Origin: Peptoniphilus rachelemmaiella
Lineage (GTDB): Bacteria; Bacillota; Clostridia; Tissierellales; Peptoniphilaceae
Assembly: GCF_943169845.1 (NCBI RefSeq)
Contig: NZ_CALPBW010000003.1
Coordinates: forward strand, 1-64,000
Length of the DNA: 64,000 bases
Reading direction: 5' to 3'
The notes below the pieces were generated by a model. It had not been told where the DNA came from. It searched no databases and worked only from the letters and a program-made list of their open reading frames with translations. A program made the translations under genes and the position numbers. Each line of letters begins with the position of its first letter. Positions within the stretch are counted from its first letter, which is position 1. This document shows positions 38,044 to 46,656 of the stretch, piece by piece.

Positions 38044-39789
38044 TTATTTGCCTCCTTTCGCGCCTACATGAGCAAGCCACATACTTTGATAGAGCTTTGA
38101 CTTTTTAAGCAGCTCTTGATGTGTGCCATGATTTTCGATTTTTCCTTCTTCTATGACGAAGATTTGATCGGCTTCCGTGATGGTGGAAAGTCTATGAGCG
38201 ATTGCGATAACGGTCTTCCCCGCAACAAGTTGTCCCATTGCTTGCTGCATCAGCACTTCATTCTCGGGATCAATGTATGCTGTTGCTTCGTCGAAAATGA
38301 CAATCGGGGCATCTTTAAGCATGGCGCGCGCAATAGAAATCCGCTGACGCTCACCTCCGGAAAGATGAGTGCCTCCTTCTCCTGCAATCGTGTCATAACC
38401 GTTTTCCAGATTCTCAATAAAGTCATGACAGCCCGAAAGCTTCGCAATGTGCTCCACGTCTTCATCCGTAGCACTCAAGCAACCCATGCGAATGTTGTTG
38501 CGAATGCTTTCGTTAAAGAGAAAATTATCCTGAGATACAAAGGAAACGCTGTTATATAGTTGTTCTAAGGGAACCTTTTTCGCATTGATGCCACCGATAG
38601 CGATGCTTCCTTTTTCCACATCCCAATAGCCGGCTATCAGTTTTGCTAAGGTCGATTTGCCGCCGCCGGATGGACCTACAAATGCATTAAAGCTCCCGTC
38701 TTTTATGCTTAAAGAAACATCATGAATAATTTCTTTGGCATCTTCACCGGGTTCATAGGAAAAAGAAACATGATCGAGAACAATGTCGTGTTTGTTGAAC
38801 GATATCGGGTGTTTTTCATGCTGCTGCTCTTCGGCAGCTAAGAGCGCATCAATCTGACCGACAACCGTTCCCACCCGAGCCAAACTATCCACAAAATTCA
38901 TGGCAGCCATCAAAAGGCCCGAAAGGGAGAAAGAGAGGATCACCGTCGTCAAAAATGTGCCTCCGTCCAAACTTCCACTTTGATAAAAAAGATATCCTGC
39001 CGGCAAAACAGCAAGCAGAGTTGTAGGAAGTATCGATTTAGACAGCGACATTAAGAATTGAACGCTTTTCATCCAGTCGTAGTAGTATTGGGCATTTGCG
39101 AGAATTCTCTCGGAAAACTTGTGATAGCTGCTCTCTCCTTGATTGAAAGCTTTAATAACTTCAATGCCTCCGGCATATTCCGCTATAGCGGCATTCATCT
39201 GAGCGCTAACCTGGACCGAGCCGGCATATTGCTTGCCGTAGCTTTTCATAATGATACTCATAAAAAACATTCCGATCGGGATGGACACCAAAGATAACAG
39301 TGCCATGCGCCAGTCCAGTACAATGAGATAAATCAAAATACAGAGCGGCCCCACCATATTTGCCGTCATTTCCGGAATAAGATGAGCAACCGGACGCTCC
39401 AAACTTTCCACCTGATCTACAATGAGCTGCTTCCATTCACCGCCAGGTGTCGCTGTTACTCTCCCCAGCGAGAGTTTTGGAAGCTTGTGCAGCATTTTTT
39501 CGCGCAGTTCCTGTAAAAGTTCAAAAGTGGCTTTATGGGAAACGGAAAGCGACAGTGAATATAGAACGGATTTCACGGCATAGCCTAAAAGCCCGACAAC
39601 GCAGGCTTTCATATAAGCACTGAAGTCTATCACACCATTAAATAAGTTTGTCAGAACCTGTCCTGCAGCCACGTAGGGAACGATACCACCTAATACTCCA
39701 AGTACCGCAAGACTCACAGAGAGTTTTAGTCCGGCGTGCTGACTGGCAGCCAGTTCCCACAGACGCTTTATGGGACTTTGTTTTTTCAT
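38044..39789 (-). CDS. ABC half-transporter A (membrane + ATPase)
   Basis: 581 residues. Six-helix membrane domain (about 20-310), then ATPase with GPSGGGKSTLAKL, HLSGGERQRISIA, IVIFDEATAYIDPENE and IAHRL. Both halves of the pair keep Walker A, signature, Walker B Glu and switch His, so both ATP sites look functional. GAGGAGG lies 7 nt before the ATG. It is the first gene after tetR, with a TetR-type operator in the 74-bp gap, and heads the five-gene ABC-ABC-S-T-A operon. Confidence 0.9.
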   Translation of the reverse strand: MKKQSPIKRLWELAASQHAGLKLSVSLAVLGVLGGIVPYVAAGQVLTNLFNGVIDFSAYMKACVVGLLGYAVKSVLYSLSLSVSHKATFELLQELREKMLHKLPKLSLGRVTATPGGEWKQLIVDQVESLERPVAHLIPEMTANMVGPLCILIYLIVLDWRMALLSLVSIPIGMFFMSIIMKSYGKQYAGSVQVSAQMNAAIAEYAGGIEVIKAFNQGESSYHKFSERILANAQYYYDWMKSVQFLMSLSKSILPTTLLAVLPAGYLFYQSGSLDGGTFLTTVILSFSLSGLLMAAMNFVDSLARVGTVVGQIDALLAAEEQQHEKHPISFNKHDIVLDHVSFSYEPGEDAKEIIHDVSLSIKDGSFNAFVGPSGGGKSTLAKLIAGYWDVEKGSIAIGGINAKKVPLEQLYNSVSFVSQDNFLFNESIRNNIRMGCLSATDEDVEHIAKLSGCHDFIENLENGYDTIAGEGGTHLSGGERQRISIARAMLKDAPIVIFDEATAYIDPENEVLMQQAMGQLVAGKTVIAIAHRLSTITEADQIFVIEEGKIENHGTHQELLKKSKLYQSMWLAHVGAKGGK

Positions 39790-39823
39790 GTTTTTACCTC
39801 CTCACGATCACATATAAAGCAAA

Positions 39824-39844
39824 TTAGATAACTAAGTTATCTCT
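39824..39844. promoter_or_regulatory. TetR operator, copy 2 (ABC operon)
   Basis: TTAGATAAC-N3-GTTATCTCT: the same site as at 40531-40551 with two changes in the last three bases. It lies 35 bp upstream of the first ABC start codon. Confidence 0.75.
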
Positions 39845-39863
39845 TGGATAAAAAAATATAGAG

Positions 39864-40502
39864 CTACGGGCTGCGGTACTTTTCCCAACCCGCATTGAAA
39901 AAATTAGACATCGTCTTTGTCATACTGAGAAGCTGTTCTTTATCGGATGCGTGTACAACGAGTTCAGAGATGGCGTTGAAAAATGCATGATTGATGATAT
40001 GGACACTTTGCTTGGTCATAATGGAATCCGCATTTTCTTTCCCATGGATCATCTCTAAAATCGACCAGTCATTACGATCCTCAATTACGATGAGTTTATC
40101 TAAGAAATGCTCATACTTTGTGCCATAGGATTTAAAAATAAGAAGCTCAAAGATATCTTTATGTGCATAGAAAAACTCAACACTTTTAAGCGTCCCTTCT
40201 TGTTTGAGTTCAAGAACTTTTAAGATTTTTTCTTTGGGAACGGGAAACTTCGTGCCGTAGGTGGAAAAACTTTCTTTTTCGTAGTAGTTATAAATTTCAT
40301 TGATCTTATCTGCTAAAGGCTCTACCAACTTTGCAAACAAATCTTCCTTATCTGTAAAATGCTTATAGAAAGCTCCTGTTGTCACGCCAGCTGATTTACA
40401 AATTCTTCTTATATTTGCTTTTTCATAGCCTTCCTCCAAGAAGGCATCCAGACCACTTTTTAGTATGTTGGCATGAGTTTCTTCAAAATTACCTGTAGTC
40501 AT
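39864..40502 (-). CDS. TetR-family repressor of the ABC/ECF operon
   Basis: 212 residues from the ATG at 40502 (GGGAGG just upstream). The N-terminal TetR helix-turn-helix is clear: ILKSGLDAFLEEGYEKANIRRICKSAGVTTGAFYKHFTDKEDLFAKLV. The C-terminal ligand domain is divergent, so the inducer cannot be guessed. Identical palindromes in its own promoter and before the ABC genes indicate autorepression and control of the transporter operon. Confidence 0.92.
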   Translation of the reverse strand: MTTGNFEETHANILKSGLDAFLEEGYEKANIRRICKSAGVTTGAFYKHFTDKEDLFAKLVEPLADKINEIYNYYEKESFSTYGTKFPVPKEKILKVLELKQEGTLKSVEFFYAHKDIFELLIFKSYGTKYEHFLDKLIVIEDRNDWSILEMIHGKENADSIMTKQSVHIINHAFFNAISELVVHASDKEQLLSMTKTMSNFFNAGWEKYRSP

Positions 40503-40530
40503 AGATCCTCCCATCAAAAATAGTTCTTGT

Positions 40531-40551
40531 TTAGATAACTAAGTTATCTAA
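40531..40551. promoter_or_regulatory. TetR operator, copy 1 (tetR promoter)
   Basis: Perfect palindrome TTAGATAAC-N3-GTTATCTAA with 9-bp arms, placed directly downstream of the tetR -10 box, where a repressor would block initiation. Confidence 0.85.
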
Positions 40552-40581
40552 ACATTACACCCAGCTGTTGCTGTCTGTCAA
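40552..40581 (-). promoter_or_regulatory. tetR promoter
   Basis: Perfect -35 TTGACA (40576-40581), 18-bp spacer, -10 TAATGT (40552-40557). The operator begins at the expected transcription start. Confidence 0.7.
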
Positions 40582-40876
40582 GAGAAATATTTTACGTCAA
40601 TAATTATGACCAGAAGAAGGCCTGGTTTTATATGATCGTGATGCTATTTGTCCTATCGAATTGTTTTCGTGCCCCCCATACCTATTTTTTGTACCTCTGA
40701 GTATGAGTTTCGTACCCTAAGCGGCTGTGCCGTTAAAATGTATCAAATATGGCGTTTTGTTCTCATGAAGTAATATCAATGCTTACAGACACTAGATCTT
40801 AAATCTATTTAGGTGGATTGTTAGTGCTAAAAACCGGAATTTATTAGACTGTTCTAACAGTCACACGAACGCAAAA
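40582..40876. other. Intergenic stretch in the island, possible coding debris
   Basis: No intact gene. On the minus strand around 40640-40740 a short frame reads like protein (GYETHTQRYKK, then a stop, then VWGARKQFD), which suggests a decayed gene of the mobile element. The family was not identified. Confidence 0.3.
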
Positions 40877-41239
40877 TTACTGTTGCTTAGCTTTCTTTCT
40901 ATTTATCAATTCTGCGAAAACAGCAATAATGTTCATTACAAAAATGGTACATATCCAAATAATCCACAGATTATTTGTTGCTCCACCGCCAGCATCTAAT
41001 TCACTTGTTTGGAACAAACACCCAATAGCAAAGCCGAGTGGATATGAAATCGCAGAGATAAGAGGTACTATTTTAACTTTAGTGAAACAGAGGACTATCA
41101 ACTCTACAGCGATAAGTAAGCATAGCACAAGTGGCAATTGTTTCATTCCGTGTATTCCAAATACGGCATACCTAGCAACAGTAAATGAAAAGACCAGAAT
41201 AAGTAACGAGACCGCACTAATCTTGTTAAATTTTTTCAT
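40877..41239 (-). CDS. Small membrane protein, function unknown
   Basis: 120 residues from the ATG at 41239, where a weak GGGGA site lies 8 nt upstream. Four hydrophobic segments are apparent (about 8-27, 34-52, 58-76, 92-112), with a short Gly/Ala-rich loop containing GGGATNN. The start lies inside the last codons of the frameshifted gene before it, suggesting they once formed an operon. No family recognised; island context. Confidence 0.55.
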   Translation of the reverse strand: MKKFNKISAVSLLILVFSFTVARYAVFGIHGMKQLPLVLCLLIAVELIVLCFTKVKIVPLISAISYPLGFAIGCLFQTSELDAGGGATNNLWIIWICTIFVMNIIAVFAELINRKKAKQQ

Positions 41240-41655
41240 AATAATTATCCCCACAAATTCTAATTTGTTTTATTCTTTCATTCATTCCCTCAATTACTCT
41301 AATCGCAACTGCTGCTAATAGTTGCAATCCATATGGACTAACCAAGAAACCAATAATTAACGCCCGTATACATGTTGTTGTATCTCTTTGAACAAAACAT
41401 GCTATTGCACCTATGATACAAAAAAGCATCAAAATATAAAGTATTGTTGTTCCAATGCCGTGTACAAATTTTATAAAGGCTGTTTGTCACTGATAAAAAT
41501 ATAGATACAGGAAAAAGTATAATTTTCAAAACTATTCTCAAGTTTTTCTCCGTTACGCTGATGTAAAGTGCTTGTTGCCTTCCCTTTCGAAGCATCGTTT
41601 CATTCACATGAATGGCTCCGTGTTTTTTCTTTCTCTCATCTTCAAGGGAACTCAT
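41226..41655 (-). pseudogene. Frameshifted small membrane protein of mobile-element type
   Basis: Two overlapping frames together give one plausible protein. From 41655 the first frame reads LRIVLKIILFPVSIFLSVT, then must shift near 41483-41490 into the frame AFIKFVHGIGTTILYILML, which runs to the stop at 41226 through IIGFLVSPYGLQLLA. This hydrophobic pattern resembles small membrane proteins common in Tn1549-like conjugative elements (recognised from memory). One extra base at the shift would explain it. The first 20 codons (MSSLEDERKKKHG) start 3 nt after the hemW stop and may be fused host sequence. Confidence 0.5.
41582..41602 (+). repeat. Right copy of the imperfect 21-bp direct repeat
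   Basis: Matches 32719-32739 at 17 of 21 positions. It lies about 55 bp from the hemW stop, close to the island's right edge. Confidence 0.3.
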
Positions 41656-41657
41656 TT

Positions 41658-42785
41658 TTATAAGCGGAAGAAATCCACTTCCACCCGATTGGCCAGGTCG
41701 CGTCCCTTGCGCGTTAAGGCCGCGCGGCCGTTTGTTATGGTGAGGAGGCCGTCGTTCACATTTTTTTCGATGGCTTCCTTATAGAGCGTGTCAAAACGCG
41801 CCCCCGAAGACATGAGGGCATCCATGGCAATGCCCTCATTGAGTCTGAGGCCGAGCATGGTGTACTCGTTGTCCCGATCCACGGGCGAGAGCACTTCTTC
41901 CTCTTCGATGGGCGCGCGCCCTTCGCAAAGGGCCTCGTCGTATGCCGAAAGGTTTTGCACATTTCTATACCGCCTGCCATTTAAGTGGCCACTTGCAACC
42001 GGGCCAAGGCCGATGTATTCGCCTAAGTGCCAGTAATTTAAATTGTGGGCGCAGGTGTGGCCGCCTTTTTCAAAATTGGAAATTTCATACTGCTTGTAGC
42101 CCAAAGCGGCGAGGCCTTTTTCGTAGGTGTGAACATGAATGCGATCCGTATCCTCCATGGCTTCCATCATTTTCCCGTAGCGGCGATAAAAAGCCGTCTC
42201 CGGCTCCACGATTAAGCTGTAAAGACTCACGTGTTCCGGATTCAGCGCCTCGATCATGGCGAGGCTCGCCGCCACGTCCTCCATGGTCTCCGAAGGAACG
42301 GAGGAGATAAAGTCCAGATTGATGTTTTTCGCTCCGCCCTTTCTTAAATGATGAAAGGCTTCCTCGGCGGTTTTCCCGTCGTGAATGCGGCCCATGATGT
42401 TTAAAAGGCGATCCGATGCACTTTGCACGCCCATGCTGAAGCGATTAAAGCCCGCGTCGATTAAGGCGGCCACGTCGAGATGAAGGACGCTTTCGGGATT
42501 TCCCTCCATGGTAATCTCAGCCCCCTCGTTTATAAAGGGGCGCAACTTTTCCATAATTTTAGCGAGGCGATCCGTGCCCAAAAGGGAGGGGGTGCCGCCG
42601 CCGAAAAACACCGTGCTTACGCCGGCGCCCATGATCTCTTCATATAAATCGATCTCTCGCAGAAGAGATTCGAGATAGTCGTCGAAATCCGCCTCGCCCT
42701 TTTTCGGCAGGGAATAGAAATCGCAGTAGTCGCACTTTTTTTCGCAAAAGGGCACGTGAATGTAAATGCCCGGGGACTTTTTCAT
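41658..42785 (-). CDS. hemW: Radical-SAM heme chaperone HemW-like (formerly HemN)
   Basis: 375 residues. Radical-SAM signature with HemW spacing: GIYIHVPFCEKKCDYCDFYS, followed by VFFGGGTPSLL and GVQSASDRLLNIMGR. A C-terminal HemN domain closes it. HemW homologues bind heme and are not true coproporphyrinogen oxidases; the HVPFC-KC-YCDF arrangement fits HemW. It lies 39 bp downstream of lepA as in Bacillus, where hrcA would come next; here the island intervenes. Confidence 0.93.
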   Translation of the reverse strand: MKKSPGIYIHVPFCEKKCDYCDFYSLPKKGEADFDDYLESLLREIDLYEEIMGAGVSTVFFGGGTPSLLGTDRLAKIMEKLRPFINEGAEITMEGNPESVLHLDVAALIDAGFNRFSMGVQSASDRLLNIMGRIHDGKTAEEAFHHLRKGGAKNINLDFISSVPSETMEDVAASLAMIEALNPEHVSLYSLIVEPETAFYRRYGKMMEAMEDTDRIHVHTYEKGLAALGYKQYEISNFEKGGHTCAHNLNYWHLGEYIGLGPVASGHLNGRRYRNVQNLSAYDEALCEGRAPIEEEEVLSPVDRDNEYTMLGLRLNEGIAMDALMSSGARFDTLYKEAIEKNVNDGLLTITNGRAALTRKGRDLANRVEVDFFRL

Positions 42786-42824
42786 AAAACCTCCAAAAAA
42801 CGGACCCTTTCAGGTCCGCCTTTC

Positions 42825-44633
42825 TTATTTGTCTTCGTCGTATTTGAGGACGGCGAGGAAGGCTTCTTGAGGCACTTCCACATTGCCGATGGAGCGCATG
42901 CGCTTCTTCCCTTCCTTTTGCTTTTCCAAGAGTTTTCGCTTCCGGGAAATGTCGCCGCCGTAGCACTTGGCCAGAACGTCTTTTCTGACGGCGCGAATGG
43001 TTTCTCTGGCGATGATCTTCGATCCGATGGCCGCCTGAATGGGCACGGCAAATTGATGGCGGGGAATGACGCCGGTGAGGCGCTCGCAAATTTTTCTGCC
43101 CCGCTCGTAGGCCTTGTCCTTGTGCACGATCAGGGAGAAAGCATCCACCAATTCCCCGTTGATGAGAATGTCCATTTTCACCAAGTCGCCACGTTCGTAG
43201 CCGATGAGCTCGTAGTCGTAGGAGGCGTAGCCTCTGGTCTTGCTCTTTAAGGCGTCGAAGAAATCGTAGATCACTTCGTTTAAAGGCAGCTCATAGGTGA
43301 TGACGACGCGGGTCTCTTCCAAATAGTCCATGCTGATGTAGCGGCCCCGCCGCTCTTGACAGAGCTCCATAATGGTGCCCACGTAATCCGTAGGGGACAT
43401 GATTTCCGCCCGCACAAAGGGCTCTTCCATGTACTCGATGGAGGTGGGGTCGGGAAGGTTCGACGGGTTTTGAATCTCTTCCATTTCACCGTCTACGGTG
43501 TGCACCCGATAGATTACCGAGGGTGCCGTGGTAATAATATCCAGGTCGAATTCCCGCTCCAGCCGCTCTTGAATGATTTCCATGTGCAGAAGGCCCAAAA
43601 AGCCGCAGCGGAAGCCGAAGCCCAAGGCCACGGAGGTTTCCGCATCGAAAACCAGGGCCGCGTCGTTGACCTGGAGCTTTTCCAAAGCGTCCCGCACATC
43701 GGTATAGGATTCTCCTTCCGCAGGATAAATGCCGGAGTAGACCATGGGCACGACTTTTTTGTAGCCGGGCAGGGCTTCCTTGGGCGGATTAGCCGGATCG
43801 TAAATCGTGTCGCCGACCCGGGCTTCTTTTACATTTTTTATGCTCGCCGTAATGTAGCCCACATCGCCGGCGGAAAGTTCCTTAAGGGGAATGCTTCCGT
43901 TGGCATTGACGCCCACTTCCACCACTTCGAATTCTTTTTCCGTGGCCCACATTTTAATGCGGTCCCCGGCCTTGACCTTGCCGTCGAAAACACGCACGTA
44001 GCAAACCACGCCGCGGTAGCTGTCGTAAATGGAATCGAAGATGAGGGCCTTTAAGGGCGCCTTCGCATCCCCCGAGGGGGCGGGAATCTCGTCGATAATG
44101 GCGTCCAGCACATCGTCGATTCCCACGCCGTTTTTCGCGCTGATTAAAGGGGCGTGTTCCGTATCCAGGGCCACAATGTCTTCGATTTCTTTTTTCACTT
44201 CGTCGACTCGCGCCGAGGGCAGGTCGATTTTGTTGATGACCGGCACCATTTCCAAATCCTGATCCATGGCCAGGTACACATTGGCCAAGGTTTGTGCCTC
44301 TACCCCTTGAGTGCAGTCCACCACCAAAAGCGCCCCTTCGCAGGCCGCCAGGGAGCGGGATACCTCGTAGTTAAAGTCCACGTGGCCCGGGGTGTCGATG
44401 AGGTTTAAAAGGTATTCTTCGCCGTCTCGCTCGTGAACGAGGCGCACGGCCTTGAGCTTAATGGTAATGCCCCGCTCTTTTTCCAGGGCCATGGAGTCCA
44501 ACACCCGGGCATCCATTTCCCGCTCCGTGAGCATGCCGGTCTTTTCGATGAGTCGGTCGGCCAAGGTGCTCTTTCCGTGATCGATGTGGGCGATAATGGA
44601 GAAATTACGAATATTTTTCTGACGATCGGTCAT
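42825..44633 (-). CDS. lepA: Elongation factor 4 (LepA), ribosomal back-translocase
   Basis: 602 residues, the standard length. GTPase motifs: [11 protein letters not shown] (G1), [27 protein letters not shown] (G3) and NKIDLPSA (G4). Domains II, III and V follow, and the LepA-specific C-terminal domain includes [26 protein letters not shown] and [31 protein letters not shown]. It lies 21 bp after lepB. Confidence 0.97.
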   Translation of the reverse strand: MTDRQKNIRNFSIIAHIDHGKSTLADRLIEKTGMLTEREMDARVLDSMALEKERGITIKLKAVRLVHERDGEEYLLNLIDTPGHVDFNYEVSRSLAACEGALLVVDCTQGVEAQTLANVYLAMDQDLEMVPVINKIDLPSARVDEVKKEIEDIVALDTEHAPLISAKNGVGIDDVLDAIIDEIPAPSGDAKAPLKALIFDSIYDSYRGVVCYVRVFDGKVKAGDRIKMWATEKEFEVVEVGVNANGSIPLKELSAGDVGYITASIKNVKEARVGDTIYDPANPPKEALPGYKKVVPMVYSGIYPAEGESYTDVRDALEKLQVNDAALVFDAETSVALGFGFRCGFLGLLHMEIIQERLEREFDLDIITTAPSVIYRVHTVDGEMEEIQNPSNLPDPTSIEYMEEPFVRAEIMSPTDYVGTIMELCQERRGRYISMDYLEETRVVITYELPLNEVIYDFFDALKSKTRGYASYDYELIGYERGDLVKMDILINGELVDAFSLIVHKDKAYERGRKICERLTGVIPRHQFAVPIQAAIGSKIIARETIRAVRKDVLAKCYGGDISRKRKLLEKQKEGKKRMRSIGNVEVPQEAFLAVLKYDEDK

Positions 44634-44654
44634 AGTACCTCCTTTATGCGTCCG

Positions 44655-45197
44655 TTAATGATTAAATAGAGTAAATTTCGAAAAGGGATAGTAGCGAAGC
44701 ACCGCCCGAGAGCGCACGTGCTTTTTCTCCACCGGACCGAAGTAGCGGCTGTCGATGGACATGCCCTCTTGGCGATTGTCTCCCATGACGAAAAATTCGC
44801 CTGCTTTAATGTCCCAGGCCTTGTCCTGATAAATCCCCGTGGATACGCCGGGATGGATGTAGTTTTCCTTTAAAGCTACGCCGTTGACAAAGACCTTGCC
44901 CTCATCGATTTGAATGTGATCGCCGGGCAGGCCGATGACGCGCTTCACATATTCTTTTCCCGATTCGTCCGGCGCATCGATAATCACGATGTCCCCTCGT
45001 TTGGGATCGGAGAAGTAATTGGGAAAGACCAAACAGATCATGCGCTCGCGCTCGTGTAAGGTGGGTTCCATGCTCTGGCCGATGACCATGGTGGTGTTAA
45101 AGACGAAGTGGCGGATGACCACGGCCAATACCACCGCCATAATTATTATTTTTATCATTTCTACCACCGTGGAAGTCGATTTTCCTTTTCTCTTCAA
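44655..45197 (-). CDS. lepB: Signal peptidase I
   Basis: 180 residues starting with TTG at 45197, 6 nt after AGGGG. An N-terminal membrane helix (about 11-28) is followed by the catalytic Ser in GQSMEPTL (near residue 38) and Lys in YVKRVIGLPGD; FVMGDNRQEGMSIDSRYFG is box E. It cleaves signal peptides of exported proteins such as the SLH proteins in this window. It starts the lepB-lepA-hemW unit and is divergent from rpsT. Confidence 0.95.
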   Translation of the reverse strand: MKRKGKSTSTVVEMIKIIIMAVVLAVVIRHFVFNTTMVIGQSMEPTLHERERMICLVFPNYFSDPKRGDIVIIDAPDESGKEYVKRVIGLPGDHIQIDEGKVFVNGVALKENYIHPGVSTGIYQDKAWDIKAGEFFVMGDNRQEGMSIDSRYFGPVEKKHVRSRAVLRYYPFSKFTLFNH

Positions 45198-45283
45198 AAT
45201 GTTCCCCTTTCTTGAATCTGACTATTCATTTTACCACAAACGCAAATTTTCTACATCTTTTGTAAACTTCCTACTTCCCTTTC

Positions 45284-45312
45284 TTGCAAAAGCCACGGCC
45301 ATATGGTAAAAT
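45284..45312 (+). promoter_or_regulatory. rpsT promoter
   Basis: -35 TTGCAA (45284-45289), 17-bp spacer, -10 TAAAAT (45307-45312). The leader contains a small hairpin TATCC-TAAG-GGATA (about 45327-45340) before the ribosome site, which might serve autoregulation. Confidence 0.65.
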
Positions 45313-45362
45313 TCTACAAGTTAAGGTATCCTAAGGGATAAAATCACAGTCGGAGGTGAATC

Positions 45363-45626
45363 ATGGCAAATATTAAATCCGCTATTAAGCGTATCGGCAC
45401 GACGAAAAAAGAAACGTTGCGCAATAAATCCGTAAAGACCGGTATTAAGACGTCCATTCGTAAATTCGAAGAAGCGCTTGACAAAGGTGAAATCGACGAA
45501 GCGAGAGATCTCCTCCGCGCTGTCGACAAAAAACTCAAGAGAGCGGCATCTAAGAATGTTATCCATAAAAATGCGGCAGCTCGTCGCATGAGCCGTTTGA
45601 CCAAAAAATTCAATCGCGCCAACTAA
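45363..45626 (+). CDS. rpsT: Ribosomal protein S20
   Basis: 87 residues, GGAGG 7 nt before the ATG. It is an S20 of the small subunit: MANIKSAIKRIGTTKKETLRNKSVKT at the N-terminus and NVIHKNAAARRMSRLTKKFNRAN at the end. It is a basic three-helix protein bound to the 5' domain of 16S rRNA. It stands alone on the plus strand between lepB and holA, as in many Firmicutes. Confidence 0.97.
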   Translation: MANIKSAIKRIGTTKKETLRNKSVKTGIKTSIRKFEEALDKGEIDEARDLLRAVDKKLKRAASKNVIHKNAAARRMSRLTKKFNRAN

Positions 45627-45630
45627 AAGA

Positions 45631-45658
45631 AAAACTGAAAACAGCTGTTTTCAGTTTT
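45631..45658. terminator. Bidirectional terminator between rpsT and holA
   Basis: A perfect 28-nt palindrome with two 14-nt arms; AAAA and TTTT ends serve both strands. It ends rpsT on the plus strand and holA on the minus strand. Confidence 0.9.
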
Positions 45659-45672
45659 TTTATTGCCCTTTT

Positions 45673-46656
45673 TTAATTGTCTCGCAACATGGAAAGAAGC
45701 AAGGTTTGAAGCACGTCCCGATCCGAAGCGGAGGTGCTCTTCATGCGAAGCTCCTCATCTAAAATCAATCGGTAGTGCCGCCGCAGCTGCGCCTTCGTGT
45801 AAGCGCCGCTTTGGGCGGCTATTTTTTTGCCCTCGTAAGGCTTTATGCCCATGAAGCGAAAGATCTCTCCGTCGCTTCTTCCCGTCTCCCTCATGGTTTT
45901 GTAATAGAGGAGATTGCCCGTTTGCCGCGCGATCATGTAGAGGATGCGCCCGGCGGGCTCTTCCCTTACCTCAAATTCGTCCAAAAGGTTTAAAATCGCG
46001 GCTCCGTCTTTTCTCGCGATGGCGGCGAGAAGGTCGAAGATGGTCTCCGCGGAGAAGGGATCCAAAAAAGCGTCCACCGCCGCCATGGTCACTTCCCCTT
46101 CCGAAACGCTTGCGATTTGATCCAAGGTGTTGACCAAGCCCTGAAGGTCTCCCGTAAATTGCCTGTCACTGTAGCCTGAAAGGCGAATAAAATGCTCCAG
46201 CACCTCGGGGCGAATGCGGCGATTTTGCTTCGCCAAATAGCCGGCGAGAAAGCGCCTGAGCACCTGCCCGGTGAGCCGCTCCATGGCAATAACCCGATGG
46301 GCTTTATCGAAGCGCTTGTAGAGCTTTTGATTCTTTTTTATGGGAGTCTCCGTTTCCATTAAAAGAAGCACCGTGGAGGCGGGGATTTCAAAGACTGCCT
46401 CCAGAAAATAATCGAAGGCCGGATCGCTCGCCAAAAGCCCCGCATCTTTTACGACGACGATACGCTTTTCGGACATAAAGGGCAAGGTGTTGGCCTTGGC
46501 CAGAATCTCCCTCACATCCCCCGACGCCACGTCGTAATTTAAATCCTTGGTGGCGGGGTCCAAATACTTCTTTTCTATTTGTCTGCGCTTCTCTTCCATA
46601 CCGAACTTTTCCGGTCCGTGGAGAAGATAGGCTCCGTTGTAATCCACTGATTCCAT
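45673..46656 (-). CDS. holA: DNA polymerase III delta subunit
   Basis: 327 residues. It opens the beta clamp within the clamp loader. It begins YLLHGPEKFGMEEKRRQIEKKYL, the degenerate nucleotide-binding start typical of HolA, then FMSEKRIVVVKDAGLL and the C-terminal helical collar domain. The start codon lies 82 nt inside the 3' end of comEC, with only a weak ribosome site (AAGAGACG), so it likely depends on translation of comEC. Confidence 0.92.
   Translation of the reverse strand: MESVDYNGAYLLHGPEKFGMEEKRRQIEKKYLDPATKDLNYDVASGDVREILAKANTLPFMSEKRIVVVKDAGLLASDPAFDYFLEAVFEIPASTVLLLMETETPIKKNQKLYKRFDKAHRVIAMERLTGQVLRRFLAGYLAKQNRRIRPEVLEHFIRLSGYSDRQFTGDLQGLVNTLDQIASVSEGEVTMAAVDAFLDPFSAETIFDLLAAIARKDGAAILNLLDEFEVREEPAGRILYMIARQTGNLLYYKTMRETGRSDGEIFRFMGIKPYEGKKIAAQSGAYTKAQLRRHYRLILDEELRMKSTSASDRDVLQTLLLSMLRDN

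Larger units (their letters stand above)
32704..41657. mobile_element. Accessory island: decayed integrative element with ABC/ECF cargo
   Basis: This roughly 9-kb stretch lies between hrcA and hemW, which are adjacent in the ancestral Firmicute order. It contains a truncated, frameshifted serine-recombinase tail, a TetR-ABC-ECF transport operon, and small membrane genes of a type common in integrative conjugative elements, one of them frameshifted. The DNA looks richer in A+T than the flanks (not computed). Exact ends are unclear; a 21-bp imperfect repeat near each edge is listed separately. Confidence 0.65.

Noticed and set aside
43356-44054. 232-codon open frame on the plus strand
   Set aside because: Antisense to the highly conserved lepA gene; no independent signals.
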